Positions 61,909 to 64,000 of a stretch of 64,000 nucleotides of DNA are shown here, piece after piece. Below the pieces are notes generated by a model that had not been told where the DNA came from, searched no databases, and was given only the letters and a program-made list of their open reading frames with translations. The DNA lies in assembly GCA_000720375.1 (NCBI GenBank), contig JOAA01000040.1, positions 19,054 through 83,053 on the forward strand. The letters run 5' to 3'. Every line of letters starts with the position of its first letter. Positions within the stretch are counted from its first letter, which is position 1. The translations under genes and the position numbers were made by a program. This stretch comes from Rhodococcus rhodnii (GTDB taxonomy: Bacteria; Actinomycetota; Actinomycetes; Mycobacteriales; Pseudonocardiaceae).

Positions 61909-63888
61909 TCAGTCGCTCAACAGCAGTTGGTCGACCATGATGTGCCCCCACGCGCCGGTAGCCTGGTCGATCACCTGCACCTGAGCGCTCTGCCCCTGCA
62001 GGTCGCCGACATCCCAGTCGACCGGTTTGAGCACCCCGGTGTCGTCTCCGGTCGCCGTCCGCACCACCTGGCCGTTCACGATCAGGTTGATCGAGGTCTC
62101 CCCTGGCGAGCCGGCCGGATGTTTCCCACCGGCGACAAGGAAGTGCAGATGGTCGCGGTCCACTGTGAACACCGGTGAGGTGATCGTGCCGGTGGCCGGG
62201 TCACCGCCGCCGGCGAACGTGTCCAGCGCCGCTTTGCCGACCATGCCCGGCAGGTACCAGGGCAACGGCCCGGTGCCGACGAAGCTTCCTGTGGTGGTCC
62301 AGCCCGGGTCGTAGGAGGAGCCTTCGAACCCCGAGAGCACCTTTGCCGGGCGCTGGGCCAGGTTCTTGAACTCGGTGATCGTCACGTTGGCGAACGTGGC
62401 GCTGCCGCCGGTGGTGTAGAGGTTGATGCCGGTGTCCGAGGGGTCGGCGAACACCTGGCTGGAGTGCACGTACCGGCCATCGTCCACGTACACCTCGATC
62501 GAGGTGCGGTCGACCAGGATTCGCAGGTGTGCGTTGGTCTTCGCCGGATTCCACGGAGCGCGGCTCTCGCCCCGCGGCCCGGCGGGATCGGGCTGCCCGG
62601 TCTGCCGCCGGTTCAGATAGCTGTAGTCGCGGTAGATCCCGGCATCCGCGTGCCGCGTCCCGTCGGCCGACACCCGTAACTGCATCCCGATGTTGTCCAG
62701 CTGGGTCCAGCTGACGTCAGCGTTCAGCTCGTACGCGGTTCCGTGGTACACCAACGGCACCAGGCCGCCGTTGACCTGGATGGTGCCCAGGTTCTGCACG
62801 GAAGTGGCGTGCGAGGCCAAAGCCGAAGTCGGCTGCGAGGCCAGTGCGTACCCGTCCGCGTAGCGCTTCAGCCTGATCTGCCGGACGATCGAGTCGGTTC
62901 CGTTGAAGCCGTCCGAAGCCCGGGTCGGTGTGGTGTCCGCGTATGCCCAGTTGTTCATCCAGGCCAGCCCGAACCGCCGGTCCAGCGGCGCGGCCGGGTC
63001 CTCCCATGTGACTCCGGCGTACCAGTCGAAGCCGTGATCCAGCCACTGTGGCACAGCCGAGTCGGCCGTGAACGCGACCCCGTCGAAGGAACCGGTCCAG
63101 TACGCGTAGGTCTCCGGCTTCCCTGCCGACCTACCGTTGGCGCTCACGCCCAGTACCCAGTGCGTGGTGCCGTCATCGGCGCGGATCTGGAACAGGTCCG
63201 GGCATTCGAGGATGCCGTAGGTGCTCGCGAACTCGGACTGCCGCGTCCACGTCTTGAGGTCCGGCGATGTGAAGAACCCGATCCGGTCGCCTTCGGTGAT
63301 CACCGCGACCCACCGGCCCCGTGCGGAGTCCCAGATCACCTTCGGGTCCCGGAAGTCGCTTCGGCCACCGTTGGGGATCACCGGTGCGTCGCCGTGCGGC
63401 CGGAACGTCCGGCCGCCGTCGATCGAGTACCAGAGGAACTGCGCCTGCGGCCCGGAGCCGTTCGTCGGGTGATCCATCTGCGTGACGAGCTGGATCACCG
63501 CACCGGCGCCGAAACCCGCCGTGTTGGCGGTATCCACGACCGCGGAACCGGACCACAGGTCATGGTTCGCGTTCGTCTTCTTCGGCGCGGCGATCCCCTG
63601 ATCGGCGAAGGCGACCCCGCCGGTGGTCGTCGCCAGCCGCCAGGCCGTGCCGACCTCGCTCGGATAGTCGGCGTTGTAGAGGTAGTAGTAGTTGAACTTG
63701 CCGTTGAGGTACACCGGCCGCTGGGGGTCGTTCTTCCAGTGGTCGGGCACTGTGAAGTGGTACTGGGCACGATAAGTGGTCGCCGCCCGCACAGGGGTGG
63801 CGTGGCCGGGACCGAACAGGCCCCCGGCCACTGTCGCCAGTACAAGTGCGATCCGCAGTAGGCGAGATCCGCTCGTCGTTGAGCTCAT
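61909..63888 (-). CDS. secreted GH32 levanase/inulinase-type fructosidase
   Basis: Extracellular fructan hydrolase, 659 aa, with a signal peptide (about 1-35, ending TPVRA). The GH32 five-bladed propeller carries nucleophile Asp54 (HWKNDPQRPVY), stabiliser Asp (SDFRDPKV) and acid/base Glu (ILECPDLF). The usual GH32 beta-sandwich follows (about 370-510, VDRTSIEVYVDDG). A further C-terminal beta-sandwich of about 150 aa (LSGFEGSSYDPGWTTTGSFV onward) resembles extra modules of actinobacterial levanases. The nucleophile box reads WKNDPQR instead of the common WMNDPNG, so substrate preference is uncertain. GGAGGTCGG precedes ATG 63888. Confidence 0.92.
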   Translation of the reverse strand: MSSTTSGSRLLRIALVLATVAGGLFGPGHATPVRAATTYRAQYHFTVPDHWKNDPQRPVYLNGKFNYYYLYNADYPSEVGTAWRLATTTGGVAFADQGIAAPKKTNANHDLWSGSAVVDTANTAGFGAGAVIQLVTQMDHPTNGSGPQAQFLWYSIDGGRTFRPHGDAPVIPNGGRSDFRDPKVIWDSARGRWVAVITEGDRIGFFTSPDLKTWTRQSEFASTYGILECPDLFQIRADDGTTHWVLGVSANGRSAGKPETYAYWTGSFDGVAFTADSAVPQWLDHGFDWYAGVTWEDPAAPLDRRFGLAWMNNWAYADTTPTRASDGFNGTDSIVRQIRLKRYADGYALASQPTSALASHATSVQNLGTIQVNGGLVPLVYHGTAYELNADVSWTQLDNIGMQLRVSADGTRHADAGIYRDYSYLNRRQTGQPDPAGPRGESRAPWNPAKTNAHLRILVDRTSIEVYVDDGRYVHSSQVFADPSDTGINLYTTGGSATFANVTITEFKNLAQRPAKVLSGFEGSSYDPGWTTTGSFVGTGPLPWYLPGMVGKAALDTFAGGGDPATGTITSPVFTVDRDHLHFLVAGGKHPAGSPGETSINLIVNGQVVRTATGDDTGVLKPVDWDVGDLQGQSAQVQVIDQATGAWGHIMVDQLLLSD

Positions 63889-63992
63889 CCGACCTCCAGA
63901 ACTAGTGGCACATCACGCAACGTTGACCGTGTAATTGATCTACGTGGATGACTCAGCCAGGCTGGTCCCACTCGAGGGTGTGGGAGGTGGTT

Positions 63993-64000
63993 ATGGCTCG
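63993..64000 (+). CDS. possible start of a gene leaving the window
   Basis: ATGGCTCG at the right edge is preceded 4-5 nt upstream by GGGAGG, an excellent ribosome site. Only the first two codons are present, so no product can be named. The 104 bp between it and the GH32 start contain CAACGTTG (63918-63925) and probably the divergent promoters. Confidence 0.3.

Noticed and set aside
1..64000. Prophage, transposon, CRISPR array, rRNA or tRNA
   Set aside because: No transposase, integrase, phage structural gene, regular short repeat-spacer array or cloverleaf-like sequence was recognised on either strand.

Overview
The window is high-GC DNA with short intergenic gaps, many GTG starts and overlapping ATGA/GTGA stop-start junctions. 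Extracellular enzymes carry ricin-type (CBM13) or CBM2 binding modules, and LacI-type operators recur. This fits a filamentous actinomycete, most likely of the Pseudonocardiales; that placement is an inference from gene style, not from a marker gene. I saw no rRNA, tRNA, CRISPR array or insertion sequence.

Plant-biomass theme. About a third of the window encodes secreted or imported-sugar enzymes. There is a pectate lyase beside a LacI regulator (1-1730). A complete arabinogalactan locus has its own LacI regulator, two mirror-image operators, two ABC permeases, a sugar-binding lipoprotein, GH51 arabinofuranosidase, GH35 beta-galactosidase and secreted GH30 galactanase (4382-13893), and lies against a hydroxyproline/proline epimerase (13895-14908). 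Further on are a GH30 beta-1,6-glucanase-like enzyme (31229-33043), a Tat-exported GH11 xylanase (38405-39079), a GH9 plus GH5 pair preceded by a perfect CebR box (39489-43406), and a GH32 fructosidase (61909-63888). A two-component system (2309-4341) sits between the first two loci.

Conflict-type region (15009-26151). A very large helical-repeat protein ending in a CHAT protease, interrupted by one frame break, faces a tightly overlapping three-gene operon: a CHAT-like protein lacking the catalytic residues, an active-looking coiled-coil CHAT protease, and a caspase-family protease with a long C-terminal extension. Three caspase-like folds and one pseudo-enzyme side by side make this the best candidate for an undescribed immune or cell-death system. 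A SARP-type regulator fused to a NACHT NTPase and a glycine-rich membrane domain (33236-35931), also with a frame break, is a second signalling NTPase.

Peptide and D-amino-acid operon (43693-56867). Peptide-binding lipoprotein, permease, a fused permease-ATPase and a second ATPase are followed by an S9 peptidase fused to an S12/beta-lactamase-type domain. Then come an M20 hydrolase, a COG3375-type GNAT, an N-succinylamino-acid racemase-type enolase and a PucR regulator. The M20, GNAT and racemase trio matches the known D-to-L amino acid conversion pathway, so the operon reads as import, cleavage and stereo-inversion of D-residue-containing peptides.

The rest is housekeeping or accessory: a tandem erythromycin-esterase-like protein, a deletion scar joining a DUF899 gene to an amidohydrolase gene, a secreted EEP phosphohydrolase, M14 carboxypeptidase, STAS protein, APH-type kinase, a ligase-less LigD (PE-Pol), and small proteins. 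Three genes (near 16560, 34190 and 39300) show frame breaks that are either real lesions or assembly errors.
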